Shown here: piece by piece, positions 52,484 to 60,946 of the stretch
Numbering within the stretch: the stretch's first letter is position 1
Layout of the letters: each line of letters opens with the position of its first letter
From: an uncultured Prevotellaceae bacterium
Lineage (GTDB): Bacteria; Bacteroidota; Bacteroidia; Bacteroidales; Bacteroidaceae
Direction: 5' to 3'
Length of the DNA: 64,000 nucleotides
Assembly (NCBI GenBank): GCA_902800585.1
Contig: CADCEW010000003.1
Coordinates: 62,001 to 126,000, forward strand
Notes under the pieces: model-generated
The model's database searches: none
Told to the model about the DNA's origin: nothing
The model's input: only the letters and a program-made list of their open reading frames with translations
Made by a program: the position numbers and the translations under genes

Positions 52484-53274
52484 ACTGAGACTTCTGCCTT
52501 GATATGGGGATGAGGGTCATAACCCACAAGTTCGAAGTCCTCATAATGGAAGTCGAAGATGCTCTTTACATCCGGATTAATCTTCATTGTAGGCAGAGGA
52601 CGAGGCTCACGCGTCAGTTGTAACCTCGCCTGTTCGAGGTGATTGAGATAGAGATGCGTGTCACCAGTAGTGTGGATGAAGTCGCCTGGTTTGAAGCCAG
52701 TGATCTGTGCCATCATCTGAAGCAACAGGGCATAAGAGGCGATATTGAAAGGAACGCCTAAGAAAGTATCTGCCGAACGCTGATAGAGTTGCAGTGAAAG
52801 GCGATCGCCAGCGACATAAAACTGGAAGATAGTATGACAAGGAGGCAATGCCATCTTATTGACTTCCGCTACATTCCATGCCGATACAATCATACGACGT
52901 GAGTTGGGATTGTTCTTCAACTGGTCTACAACATATTGTATCTGGTCGATAACTCCACCATTATAGTCGGGCCAAGAGCGCCACTGATGTCCGTAAACGG
53001 GTCCTAAGTCTCCATTCTCATCTGCCCATTCGTCCCAGATACTCACCTTATGGTCGTTGAGATACTTGATGTTCGTATCGCCACGAAGGAACCAAAGGAG
53101 TTCGTAGATGATAGACTTCAAATGCAGTTTCTTGGTTGTCAACAAAGGAAAACCATCGTCGAGGTTATAGCGCGACTGTGTTCCAAAGATGCTGATAGTG
53201 CCCGTTCCTGTGCGGTCACCTTTCTGTACACCCTCTTTCAGGATGCGGTCAAGTATGTCTAAATATTGTTTCAT
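52480..53274 (-). CDS. thyA: Thymidylate synthase
   Basis: ThyA methylates dUMP to dTMP with methylenetetrahydrofolate. The 264-residue protein has [20 protein letters not shown] (about 19-38), [40 protein letters not shown] and the catalytic cysteine in ALPPCHT (about residue 146). [20 protein letters not shown] and GDTHLYLNH complete the dUMP and folate site. The length equals the E. coli enzyme. Its ATG overlaps the end of the rsmF-like gene by four bases, so rsmF-thyA-folA form a minus-strand operon. Confidence 0.96.
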   Translation of the reverse strand: MKQYLDILDRILKEGVQKGDRTGTGTISIFGTQSRYNLDDGFPLLTTKKLHLKSIIYELLWFLRGDTNIKYLNDHKVSIWDEWADENGDLGPVYGHQWRSWPDYNGGVIDQIQYVVDQLKNNPNSRRMIVSAWNVAEVNKMALPPCHTIFQFYVAGDRLSLQLYQRSADTFLGVPFNIASYALLLQMMAQITGFKPGDFIHTTGDTHLYLNHLEQARLQLTREPRPLPTMKINPDVKSIFDFHYEDFELVGYDPHPHIKAEVSV

Positions 53275-54524
53275 ATCTTTTTAAGTATTGGTTCGTACTC
53301 GTTGGGTATATAAGTTGTCTTTATTTTCCATTCTTTGGGGTAGAGGTTGTTGGCGCGATTGCCGATATTCTTTGCCAGTCCGAGAGGGTGTCCAAGGAAG
53401 CAAACCTCCACCAAACCACGAGGTGTCTCCTCTGGAAGAACGAGTGCTTCATGCCTTAGATACGCCATTGCCTGCGGATAAGATAACTCAACTTGAGGAT
53501 AAGAGGCTTTCTTTTCATTTGTTCCAACGCTTGGAACGATGTATTCCAAGCCTTGGAACAACTTATTCCAAGCCTTGGAACGAGTCATTCCAGCCTTTGG
53601 AACAACTTGTTCCGAACTATGAGACGAGTTTTGGGACGTTTTCTGAAGGACACACATAAACAGTCCTTCCCCTCGAGAGATGCCAGGAATGAAGCGATAG
53701 ACAGGCTCATTAAAGCCTTCTAACAGCGAACCTGTGATGTTCCACTCAGGCTTTGTCTCCACTTTCAACACTTTCGCGTCATATTCTTCGAGCATCCAAC
53801 GGATGTTCTCCTCGTTCTCTTTCGTATTAAAAGTACATGTACTATATATAAATAGTCCGTCCTCGTTAAGACATTCCCACGCATCGGCGACAATCTCGCG
53901 CTGTAGTTTCCAGCATTTCTCTACATTTTGCGGACTCCATTCGCGGATGGTTGCCTCGTCTTTGCGGAACATACCCTCGCCAGAACAAGGGACATCGCAG
54001 AGGATGATGTCAAAGCGGAGTTTCGACTTACGATAGTCTTTTGGGTAGTTGTTGGTGACGATATGGTTTGGATAGCCCCATTTCTGGACGTTCTCGGCAA
54101 GAATACTCGCCCTGTTGCGAATAGGTTCGTTGCTGTAAAGCACACTCTCTTCAGGCAACGCAGAACGGAGTAATGTGGACTTTCCACCAGGAGCTGCACA
54201 CATGTCTAAAGTTGAAAGTTGAAAGTTGAAAATTGAAAGTTGGCGTACGATTTCGTCCAGGAACATCGAGGAAGCCTCTTGCACATAATAGCAGCCTGCA
54301 TGAAAGAGGGGGTCCATCGTGAAATTCGGACGCTGTTTCAAGTAGTAGGCATGGCGACACCAAGGCACTTCCTCTCCGTCAATAGGCTTTCCTGTGGGCT
54401 TTCGGGGGTTGAGACGAATGCTCACAGGAGCCTCCTCCTCAAACGAATGCAAGTATCGTTCGAAGCGTTCATCACCCATCAGTTGACGAGTATATGTGGT
54501 AAACTCAGCAGGTAATTCCGTCAT
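53271..54524 (-). CDS. RsmF/YebU-like rRNA cytosine-C5 methyltransferase
   Basis: This NOL1/NOP2/Sun family enzyme makes m5C in rRNA or tRNA. The 417-residue protein has the N-terminal [11 protein letters not shown] region and the SAM-binding [18 protein letters not shown] (about 106-123). [20 protein letters not shown] (about 176-195) and [11 protein letters not shown] (about 228-238) supply the two catalytic cysteines. A C-terminal PUA-like domain follows ([18 protein letters not shown]). Two repeat-derived insertions interrupt conserved parts. Heptamers (54208-54242) encode [10 protein letters not shown] before the SAM motif, and a 22-bp-period palindromic array (53521-53630) encodes residues about 298-335 in the linker before the PUA-like domain. 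Both keep the frame. Confidence 0.9.
   Translation of the reverse strand: MTELPAEFTTYTRQLMGDERFERYLHSFEEEAPVSIRLNPRKPTGKPIDGEEVPWCRHAYYLKQRPNFTMDPLFHAGCYYVQEASSMFLDEIVRQLSIFNFQLSTLDMCAAPGGKSTLLRSALPEESVLYSNEPIRNRASILAENVQKWGYPNHIVTNNYPKDYRKSKLRFDIILCDVPCSGEGMFRKDEATIREWSPQNVEKCWKLQREIVADAWECLNEDGLFIYSTCTFNTKENEENIRWMLEEYDAKVLKVETKPEWNITGSLLEGFNEPVYRFIPGISRGEGLFMCVLQKTSQNSSHSSEQVVPKAGMTRSKAWNKLFQGLEYIVPSVGTNEKKASYPQVELSYPQAMAYLRHEALVLPEETPRGLVEVCFLGHPLGLAKNIGNRANNLYPKEWKIKTTYIPNEYEPILKKI
53521..53630. repeat. Array of palindromic 22-bp units inside the rsmF-like gene
   Basis: Units at 53521, 53543, 53565, 53587 and (degenerate) 53609 are each 22 bp. Their cores are TTCCAACGCTTGGAA, TTCCAAGCCTTGGAA (twice) and TTCCAGCCTTTGGAA, followed by a short variable spacer. 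They are translated as part of the methyltransferase linker. Confidence 0.85.
54208..54242. repeat. Heptamer repeats inside the rsmF-like gene
   Basis: Five units of AAAGTTG (one AAAATTG) lie in tandem. On the minus strand they encode the FNFQLST stretch just before the SAM-binding motif. Confidence 0.8.
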
Positions 54525-54528
54525 TTGC

Positions 54529-54559
54529 TTGCAAAATTAAAAAAAAATCCGCACCTTTG
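54529..54559 (+). promoter_or_regulatory. Promoter of the membrane protein-pspC-sigma cluster
   Basis: TTG at 54529-54531 and CACCTTTG at 54552-54559 (one mismatch to TAnnTTTG) are 20 bp apart, about 55 nt before the start at 54615. Confidence 0.55.
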
Positions 54560-54614
54560 CAACTAATTTACAAATTGTAACGTCTAACAGGTGAACAAAA
54601 CAATAAAAACATAC

Positions 54615-55280
54615 ATGAAAATGAAAAAGGTATTAATCGTTTTTACCCTGATGCTTACACTCGGAATGAGTGTACAGGCAGCCTCACAGAAGCACCGTCA
54701 CACCCCTCGCGGAACGGAGTTAGTGGACACTACAAAGCAGAGCAGTGGTGTGGATGCCTTCTCAGATACGACGTCGATAGACAGCGCATATAGTTCGTCA
54801 TTCGATGATGACTGGGATTCTGACGACCCTGTTGAGAAAGGTGTCGGCAAGATGCTGGAGAATATCTTCTCGGACTCAGCTGTTGTTCCAGGTATGGTGA
54901 TAGCCATTATCGCCATCGTGATTATCTTCCTCTTGGCTCCATTGTTGATCATCATAGCCATTTTCTACTTCGTAAATAAGAATAGAAAGGAGAAGATGAA
55001 ACTGGCACAGATGGCGATGGAGAAAGGACAACCCATTCCAGACGAGTTGTTGAATAACGTGCCTGATGAGGTAAGTGACGAGTATCAGAAGGGAATGCGC
55101 CAGTGTTTTGTAGGTGTGGGTCTGATGATCTTCCTTTACTTTGCCGCAGGTACTATCGGATTCGGCATCGGTGCACTCGTGTTCTGTATCGGATTAGGTA
55201 AGGTTTTGGCAGCCAAATCAGTTGGCAAGAGAACCCCGAATAATAATAATGATGATTTAACACAACAAGATTATGACTAA
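54615..55280 (+). CDS. Membrane protein with a DUF6249-like region
   Basis: The 221-residue protein has a signal peptide (MKMKKVLIVFTLMLTLGMSVQA) and a Ser/Asp-rich extracytoplasmic part with FDDDWDSDDPVEKGVGKMLE. A first transmembrane block follows (VPGMVIAIIAIVIIFLLAPLLIIIAIF split over two segments). A basic cytoplasmic helix (NKNRKEKMKLAQMAMEKGQP) and two further hydrophobic segments (FVGVGLMIFLYFAAGTIGFG, ALVFCIGLGKVLAA) complete it. Proteins of this layout accompany pspC-like and sigma-factor genes in Bacteroidales; the role is not known. ATG 54615 is preferred to a GTG at 54591. The next gene, pspC-like, overlaps its end by 8 nt. Confidence 0.75.
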   Translation: MKMKKVLIVFTLMLTLGMSVQAASQKHRHTPRGTELVDTTKQSSGVDAFSDTTSIDSAYSSSFDDDWDSDDPVEKGVGKMLENIFSDSAVVPGMVIAIIAIVIIFLLAPLLIIIAIFYFVNKNRKEKMKLAQMAMEKGQPIPDELLNNVPDEVSDEYQKGMRQCFVGVGLMIFLYFAAGTIGFGIGALVFCIGLGKVLAAKSVGKRTPNNNNDDLTQQDYD

Positions 55281-55467
55281 GAAATTGTATCGTTCAAACG
55301 ACCGTGTGATAGCCGGTGTTTGCAGTGGATTCGCAGAATATATGGACTTTGACCCGGTAGCCGTTCGCTTAGGCTATGCAGCACTCACCCTGTTGACATG
55401 CTTCTCTGGAGTCATCTTCTATATCGTGGCGTGGATTATCATGCCAGAGAAAAACAAAGTTCTTTGA
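55273..55467 (+). CDS. PspC domain protein
   Basis: A complete 64-residue PspC-domain protein: KKLYRSNDRVIAGVCSGFAE at the start, then YMDFDPVAVRLGYAALTLLT and FSGVIFYIVAWIIMPEKNK. PspC domains are small membrane proteins that in E. coli help activate the phage-shock response; in Bacteroidetes stand-alone copies are common and their role is not defined. The ATG overlaps the previous gene by 8 nt, and the sigma factor gene follows 28 nt later, so the three probably share a transcript that responds to envelope stress (inference). Confidence 0.9.
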   Translation: MTKKLYRSNDRVIAGVCSGFAEYMDFDPVAVRLGYAALTLLTCFSGVIFYIVAWIIMPEKNKVL

Positions 55468-55495
55468 AAGGTTGAGAAGATTAAAGGATTGAACT

Positions 55496-56026
55496 GTGGC
55501 ATCACTCACTGACATCTCCTTAGTAGCACAAGTGACTGTATTAGGCAACAGGCGGGCTTTTGACGAACTCGTGCGCCGATACCAGTCACCTGTGCGACGT
55601 TTCTTCCTACATCAGACGTTAGGAGATGAACAGTTGAGTGACGACCTTGCACAAGACACATTCATCAAGGCATATACGAATATCAGTAAGTTCAGAGGAC
55701 TCGCTTCTTTCCAGACATGGCTGATGCGTATCGCTTATAATGTGTTCTACGACTACACGCGATCAAAGAAACAGACGGAGGATATCGATGTAGTTCCAGA
55801 GCGTACAGGATCACAGGTGCAGACATCCTTGAAAATGGACATGTATCATGCACTTGCCCTGTTGAAACCTGATGAACGAACGTGTATCACGCTACAACTC
55901 ATCGATGGCTATGATATCGTGAAAATAGCGGAGATAACACAAATCAAGGAGGGAACGGTTAAGTCGCACCTCTCCAGAGGAAAAGAAAAACTGGCAAACT
56001 ATTTAAAACAAAACGGATATGGATAA
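55496..56026 (+). CDS. ECF-type RNA polymerase sigma factor
   Basis: The 176-residue protein has sigma region 2 (FDELVRRYQSPVRRFFLHQT, DDLAQDTFIKAYTNISKFRG, SFQTWLMRIAYNVFYDYTRS) and sigma region 4 (MYHALALLKPDERTCITLQL, DIVKIAEITQIKEGTVKSHL, SRGKEKLANYL). It lacks region 3, as usual for extracytoplasmic-function factors. The start is GTG 55496; a nearby ATG is absent. The next gene overlaps it by eight bases and encodes a small membrane protein in the place of an anti-sigma factor. Its target promoter cannot be read. Confidence 0.93.
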   Translation: MASLTDISLVAQVTVLGNRRAFDELVRRYQSPVRRFFLHQTLGDEQLSDDLAQDTFIKAYTNISKFRGLASFQTWLMRIAYNVFYDYTRSKKQTEDIDVVPERTGSQVQTSLKMDMYHALALLKPDERTCITLQLIDGYDIVKIAEITQIKEGTVKSHLSRGKEKLANYLKQNGYG

Positions 56027-56357
56027 ACAAGACGAGAAATTGCTGCAACAGTTCTTTAGCGAAGCAGCCCAGCAGACGATAGAAGACAACGGTTTCACAG
56101 AGCGTGTGATGAACCGTTTGCCCGTTCGTATGAAGCGTTATACGCGCATCTGGACAGGGTGTTGCATTCTCTTTGCCGCACTTCTCTTCACGTTATTCCA
56201 CGGATGGGAACTGCTTTTGGTTCAATTGGAGGTGTTCATACGCACGACCATTGCCGAACCACCACATATCAATCCAATCATGGTGGTCTTCACGTTGTTC
56301 TGTCTGTTGATGATTGGGGTTTACGAACTACTTAGTTACGAGCGGGTGATTCGATAA
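56019..56357 (+). CDS. Small membrane protein, possible anti-sigma partner
   Basis: No family is certain. The 112-residue protein begins with a soluble acidic region (KQDEKLLQQFFSEAAQQTIE) followed by FTERVMNRLP, an arrangement often seen at the N-terminus of small sigma-linked proteins in Bacteroidetes. Two transmembrane segments follow (IWTGCCILFAALLFTLFHGW and NPIMVVFTLFCLLMIGVYEL). It overlaps the sigma gene by eight bases and is thus translationally coupled, which suggests an anti-sigma or regulatory role (inference). Its 3' end overlaps the convergent porE gene by 26 bp. Confidence 0.75.
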   Translation: MDKQDEKLLQQFFSEAAQQTIEDNGFTERVMNRLPVRMKRYTRIWTGCCILFAALLFTLFHGWELLLVQLEVFIRTTIAEPPHINPIMVVFTLFCLLMIGVYELLSYERVIR

Positions 56358-58362
56358 GTTGTCCCTTCTTATCGAACATACCATAAGTAGTAGAAGTCAC
56401 TTTGAATTCCGTACGGCGGTTGAGTTGGTTACACTCTTCCTGCTGTTCTGGTGTGAACGTTCTGACATATTCCTCTGTCAGAACGTCGTTTTCTTTTAGA
56501 TAAGGATATTTCTCCGTTAGTTTCTTACGTACTTTCTTAGGACTACCCTTGCCATAACCTTTAGGCGACAGGCGGTCTTTCTTGATACCTTTGCTGATGA
56601 GATAGTTGACAACGGACTCAGCACGACGTTGTGAGAGACGGACATTGTATTCTTCACTGCCCTTATAATCGCAATGGGCAGCCAGTTCAATGGCTACATG
56701 CGGGTTCTCATTCAATAGGACAACCAGTTTGTCGAGTGCTTCTGTCGACTCAGGACGCAAGGTAGCACGATCGAAATCATAGAAGATATTGTCAATTAAC
56801 ACGGGGGCGGCAATACTGGCAAGAGGGAATTGCAACACATATTCCTCAGAGTCAGTGGCAGGCTCCACACGAAGTTCTTCCTTGTGATTGAGAAAACCAG
56901 GACAGGTTCCTAATAAGACATAGTCGACATTGGGCTTGATCTGTTGGGTGAAAGAGCCATCACCTTTGACACTCAGTCGCAGGTTGGTGCCGTCGTTGCC
57001 TACAAGATAGACGACTGCTTGAGGCAGTTCATAGCCTTCTTGCTCATAGACCCAGCCTTTGACAGTCTGGATAATCTCTGGGTTCTCAAACGAATAGATA
57101 TGATCCCATCCATGTGCATCACCACGATTGGAGGAGAAGAAGCCTTTGTTCAGCCTCCCTTCGAAAGTCATGCCGAAGTCATCACCTTGTGAATTTAAGG
57201 GGAAACCGGGATGTTCTAACTGCCATCCGAAGGCATTGGGTTTAGCAATGAAGATGTCTAAACCACCCATTCCTTCATGTCCGTTACTGGAGAAATACAG
57301 ATCACCATTAGGACGGAAAGTAGGGAAGAGTTCATCACCAGGTGTGTTAATGGGTGCTCCTAAGTTTTCTACGCCTCCGATATTGTTATCAATACGCATG
57401 CGCCAGATATCCTTGCCCCCCAAACCACCTGGCATATCACTGACAAAGTAGAGCCATTTTCCATCAGGACTGACGGCAGGATGAGCGAATAGTGAAAGCG
57501 TATCACGGGAGATTTCCACAATCTGAGGTTTGCTCCATGCGGCATCTGAACGACGTGAAGATGCAATCTTCGCATAACGGGGATAGTTGTTATCTGTCTG
57601 ACAGACGGTAAGGTACATTGTATGTCCGTCAGGAGTCAGACAGCAAGCACCCTCATCATCATCGGAATTCAATTCAGAGTCAATGACTTGAGGACGTTGC
57701 CATCTACCCTGTTCATCCTTTTGTGAAACAAAGATATCTCCGTTCTTTGTTCCTGTGATACCACTCAGCTCGTCACCAGTAGCCTCATTACGGGTAGAAG
57801 TAAAGTAAAGACGGTCGTCGCCATCGCCTCCCAGACAGGGCGAATACTCACTGCGACGGGAGTTAAAGATGTTTTCACGCTTAATAGTATAGCGTGAACC
57901 CTCATTCTTCCAGATGGGAGCCTGTGTTGAAGAGCGTCTCCCGTTCTCAGCAAGAATCTTGGCAAAAGCTGGACTCTGACTGCTGAATGAGTCGGTAAGG
58001 ACATCGGTGAAAACTTTCGTTGCTTCCTTATAACTGCCATTCTTCAGTAACTGCTGACCAAGATACAAGTAAGTCATTGAGTCTGTTTGTCCATAACGAA
58101 TGGCATTACGATAGGCGGCAATGGCTCGTTGTGTGTAATTGATGCGTCGATAGCAGTCTGCCATCTTCAAAGCACGCTGTCCACGAATTGCCTTCTCCTT
58201 GACAGGAGTCTGTGCATACGCTCTCTTGTATTGTGTCGCTGCATCGAAATACTCACCGAGTGCATAGAACTTATCACCTTTCTTCATGGCTTGATCAGCA
58301 CCGCATCCCGTCAGGAATACGGCAACCAACAATAGATATAAAAGGTGTAGTGTCTTCTGCAT
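56332..58362 (-). CDS. porE: Type IX secretion system peptidoglycan-binding lipoprotein PorE
   Basis: PorE anchors the T9SS ring (PorK-PorN-PorP) to peptidoglycan. The 676-residue protein has a lipoprotein signal with lipobox VFLTGC (Cys20) and TPR-like helices (about 25-150: YALGEYFDAATQYKRAY, AIAAYRNAIRYGQTDSMTYL). A PD40/WD40 beta-propeller follows (about 170-420, with SPDGKWLYFVSDMPGGLGGK and PNGDLYFSSNGHEGMGGLDI), then a carboxypeptidase-regulatory-like domain. The C-terminal OmpA domain spans about 525-650 (IFYDFDRATLRPESTEALDK, SQRRAESVVNYLISKGI, NRRTEFKV). This order of four domains is the hallmark of PorE (PG1058 in P. gingivalis). Confidence 0.9.
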   Translation of the reverse strand: MQKTLHLLYLLLVAVFLTGCGADQAMKKGDKFYALGEYFDAATQYKRAYAQTPVKEKAIRGQRALKMADCYRRINYTQRAIAAYRNAIRYGQTDSMTYLYLGQQLLKNGSYKEATKVFTDVLTDSFSSQSPAFAKILAENGRRSSTQAPIWKNEGSRYTIKRENIFNSRRSEYSPCLGGDGDDRLYFTSTRNEATGDELSGITGTKNGDIFVSQKDEQGRWQRPQVIDSELNSDDDEGACCLTPDGHTMYLTVCQTDNNYPRYAKIASSRRSDAAWSKPQIVEISRDTLSLFAHPAVSPDGKWLYFVSDMPGGLGGKDIWRMRIDNNIGGVENLGAPINTPGDELFPTFRPNGDLYFSSNGHEGMGGLDIFIAKPNAFGWQLEHPGFPLNSQGDDFGMTFEGRLNKGFFSSNRGDAHGWDHIYSFENPEIIQTVKGWVYEQEGYELPQAVVYLVGNDGTNLRLSVKGDGSFTQQIKPNVDYVLLGTCPGFLNHKEELRVEPATDSEEYVLQFPLASIAAPVLIDNIFYDFDRATLRPESTEALDKLVVLLNENPHVAIELAAHCDYKGSEEYNVRLSQRRAESVVNYLISKGIKKDRLSPKGYGKGSPKKVRKKLTEKYPYLKENDVLTEEYVRTFTPEQQEECNQLNRRTEFKVTSTTYGMFDKKGQLIESPARN

Positions 58363-58388
58363 ACGTTAATAATAACGTAGGACAGTCC

Positions 58389-60254
58389 TTATTTATTGCC
58401 TTTCTTCTTTTTTGTCTCCTCAGGAATGACAGTGACGCGACGATTACTGGGGTCTGCCATCACATCGTGGACGATGGCAGTAATCTGTTCTTTTAGTTCC
58501 TGAATGAACTGTCCTGCATCATATTTTTGGTGTTCAATGTCACGGAGTTTCTTCTCCCAGATACCAGTCAATTCACAACTCTTGAGTAGTTCTTCGCGAA
58601 TCAGGTCAATGAGTTCGATACCTGTGGGAGTGGCTATCAGTCGTTTACGCTCTCGCTTGATATAATGACGTTTGAAGAGTGTCTCTATGATACTGGCACG
58701 ACTCGAAGGACGACCGATACCGTTCTCCTTCATGGCAGCACGTAAAGTCTCGTCCTCCACGAACTTACCAGCTGTCTCCATGGCACGGAGCAATGAGGCT
58801 TCGTTATAGTAGGGTGGTGGCGTGGTCCATTTTTCCGTGAGGGTAGGCTGATGCTCGCCAGTTTCGCCTTTCACAAAAGTAGGTAGCGTGCGCTCTTCGT
58901 CTTCTTTTTTCTCGGAGTTCTCGGAGTTCTCAGAGGACTCAGAGACTTTCTCCCTGACAACGCGCCATCCTGGTTCAAGAATTTCTTTACCCGTTACCTT
59001 AAATTCTATCTTGTCCACTTCACCTAATACAGTCGTTGTCGAGAACTTACAATCAGGCAGGAAAACGCCGATAAAACGTCTTGCTACGAGGTCAAAGACT
59101 TTTTGTTCAGCATCTGAGAGACCTTGTGGAATAACACCTGTAGGGATGATGGCATGGTGGTCGGTGACCTTTGAGGTATCGAAGACGCGTTTCGATTTCT
59201 TCAATGCCTTACCGCCAATGGGTTTAATGAACTCTGCATAGGGAGCTACACCATTGAATTTCGTCTGATAAAGCCCATTGAGCGTCTGTGGACACTTGGG
59301 ATAAATATCGTCGGATAGATATTGCGTGTCTACACGGGGATATGTCGTGAATTTCTTTTCATAGAGCGACTGGATGAGGTTGAGTGTCATCTCTGCTGAA
59401 TAACCGAACTTACGGTTACAGTCTACTTGAAGGGAAGTGAGGTCGTAGAGTTGAGGCGGTTGTTCCTTTCCTTCTTTCTTCTCTACTTTGGTTACCGTAA
59501 AAGGCTTTCCTTCAATGGTAGCGAAAGCCTCTTCACCTTCTTCCTTTGAAGTGAACTTCCCTGTTGTAGCCGTAAATGTCGTATCACGATAAACGGTGGC
59601 AAGGACCCAATAGGGCTCTGGTTTGAAGTTTTCAATCTCTTTCTGGCGGTTGACAATAAGGGCGAGGGTAGGAGTCTGTACACGACCGATACTTAATACT
59701 TGCCGGTTCTGTCCGTATTTGAGTGTATAGAGACGTGTGGCATTCATGCCTAACAGCCAGTCGCCGATGGCGCGGGAGAGTCCTGCCATGTAGAGTGGTT
59801 GATAGTCGTCTTGGTCTTTCAGGTTCTGAAAACCCTCGCGGATGGCTTCATCTGTCATAGAGGATATCCACAAACGACTGACAGGACATTTGGCTCCTGC
59901 CTTCTGCATCACCCAACGTTGAATAAGTTCTCCTTCTTGTCCAGCATCACCGCAGTTGACGATACGCTCTGCTTTCTGCATCAGACGCTCGATGATAGCA
60001 AACTGTTTCTTGATACTCGGCTGGTCGATAAGTTTGATTCCGAAACGTTCTGGAATCATCGGCAGGGCCGTCAGACTCCATGCTTTCCACATCGGAGTAT
60101 AGTCATGAGGTTCTTTCAAGGTACACAAATGACCGAACGTCCATGTTACCTGAAAACCATTACCTTCCATATAGCCGTCATGGGCATTCGTTGCTCCGAT
60201 GATCCGTGCAATATCTTTTGCCACACTGGGCTTCTCTGCGATACAAACTATCAT
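58389..60254 (-). CDS. topB: DNA topoisomerase III (type IA)
   Basis: TopB decatenates DNA by single-strand passage. The 621-residue protein has the TOPRIM start IVCIAEKPSVAKDIARIIGA with the catalytic Glu, and NCGDAGQEGELIQRWV with the acidic metal residues. The active tyrosine is in KKFTTYPRVDTQYLSDDIY (about residue 308). GIGRPSSRASIIETLFKRHY follows near the C-terminus. The size is at the lower end for TopB, without C-terminal zinc domains. The loop SESSENSENSEKKEDEE (about 437-453) is encoded by nonamers at 58910-58946 and lies between conserved regions. It follows the LUD gene by 3 nt. Confidence 0.93.
   Translation of the reverse strand: MIVCIAEKPSVAKDIARIIGATNAHDGYMEGNGFQVTWTFGHLCTLKEPHDYTPMWKAWSLTALPMIPERFGIKLIDQPSIKKQFAIIERLMQKAERIVNCGDAGQEGELIQRWVMQKAGAKCPVSRLWISSMTDEAIREGFQNLKDQDDYQPLYMAGLSRAIGDWLLGMNATRLYTLKYGQNRQVLSIGRVQTPTLALIVNRQKEIENFKPEPYWVLATVYRDTTFTATTGKFTSKEEGEEAFATIEGKPFTVTKVEKKEGKEQPPQLYDLTSLQVDCNRKFGYSAEMTLNLIQSLYEKKFTTYPRVDTQYLSDDIYPKCPQTLNGLYQTKFNGVAPYAEFIKPIGGKALKKSKRVFDTSKVTDHHAIIPTGVIPQGLSDAEQKVFDLVARRFIGVFLPDCKFSTTTVLGEVDKIEFKVTGKEILEPGWRVVREKVSESSENSENSEKKEDEERTLPTFVKGETGEHQPTLTEKWTTPPPYYNEASLLRAMETAGKFVEDETLRAAMKENGIGRPSSRASIIETLFKRHYIKRERKRLIATPTGIELIDLIREELLKSCELTGIWEKKLRDIEHQKYDAGQFIQELKEQITAIVHDVMADPSNRRVTVIPEETKKKKGNK
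58910..58946. repeat. Nonamer repeats inside topB
   Basis: Units CTCGGAGTT, CTCGGAGTT, CTCAGAGGA and CTCAGAGAC encode the SENSEN-type loop. They are the same motif as in the GH94 gene at 27827-27865. Confidence 0.75.
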
Positions 60255-60257
60255 GTT

Positions 60258-60896
60258 TTAATATCCTAAACATTCACCAACCAGAATGACGATGATACGT
60301 CCAGGCTTACTGCTGTTACGCAGGAAATGGATGTAGTTACAGATACTCTGGGGTGAGTTGCAGTTATGACACTGTCCGTCTATCTGACAGGGCGTCTTAA
60401 TATCAAAACGGGCAGCATTGATAGGGCTTGCCGTACTCCTTGCTCTCTTTAGGGCAGCCTCTACATCCTGCGCTACTTTATTCATACCTATCACGAAGAT
60501 GACATGCTTGGGACCCCAAGTGATGGCTGCCACGCGATTGCCATTACCATCGATATTAACGATGATGCCGTCTTCTGAGATAGCATTGGCAGACGACAGA
60601 TAGTAATCCGCATGAAAGGCACGATAGTACATTTCCTGTTTTTCTTCTGGCGTCTCCACAAGGTCACGGTCCCATACGTCAAGGGTACCACGTTCTTTCA
60701 ATAGCTGTGGAATCTGAAGGTCGCGTACTGTCATTGTACCTCCCCATGTGACGCTGCTTCCGTCTGGAATCAGTTCATTAACTTTTTGGGCAGCTTCTTC
60801 ACCAGTTTCACAATAATATGCTTCAAAATGGCGTCGCTCCAGATGCTGAATCATCTTCTCGCCCAATCGTTGATTTCGTTGTTCTGTTGGTGTCAT
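60258..60896 (-). CDS. LUD-domain (LutC/YkgG-like) protein
   Basis: LUD-domain proteins include LutC, part of iron-sulfur lactate oxidation, and many single proteins of unknown role. The 212-residue protein shows GEKMIQHLERRHFEAYYCET and IPDGSSVTWGGTMTVRDLQI with the conserved SVTWGG. RDLVETPEEKQEMYYRAFHA, YYLSSANAISEDGIIVNIDG and NRVAAITWGPKHVIFVIGMN follow. A cysteine-rich stretch near the C-terminus (TPCQIDGQCHNCNSPQSIC) may bind metal. No lutA or lutB gene is near. Start ATG 60896 is used because the promoter -7 (minus-strand TACCTTTG at 60924-60931) overlaps the upstream ATG at 60926. Confidence 0.88.
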   Translation of the reverse strand: MTPTEQRNQRLGEKMIQHLERRHFEAYYCETGEEAAQKVNELIPDGSSVTWGGTMTVRDLQIPQLLKERGTLDVWDRDLVETPEEKQEMYYRAFHADYYLSSANAISEDGIIVNIDGNGNRVAAITWGPKHVIFVIGMNKVAQDVEAALKRARSTASPINAARFDIKTPCQIDGQCHNCNSPQSICNYIHFLRNSSKPGRIIVILVGECLGY

Positions 60897-60923
60897 ATCG
60901 TTGTTTTTTCGTTTTCTGGGGGA

Positions 60924-60931
60924 CAAAGGTA
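60924..60931 (-). promoter_or_regulatory. -7 element of the LUD-topB transcript
   Basis: TACCTTTG on the minus strand lies 27 nt before the LUD start at 60896 and excludes the ATG at 60926. No clear TTG was seen upstream of it. Confidence 0.55.
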
Positions 60932-60946
60932 CGAATTATTTTTTAA

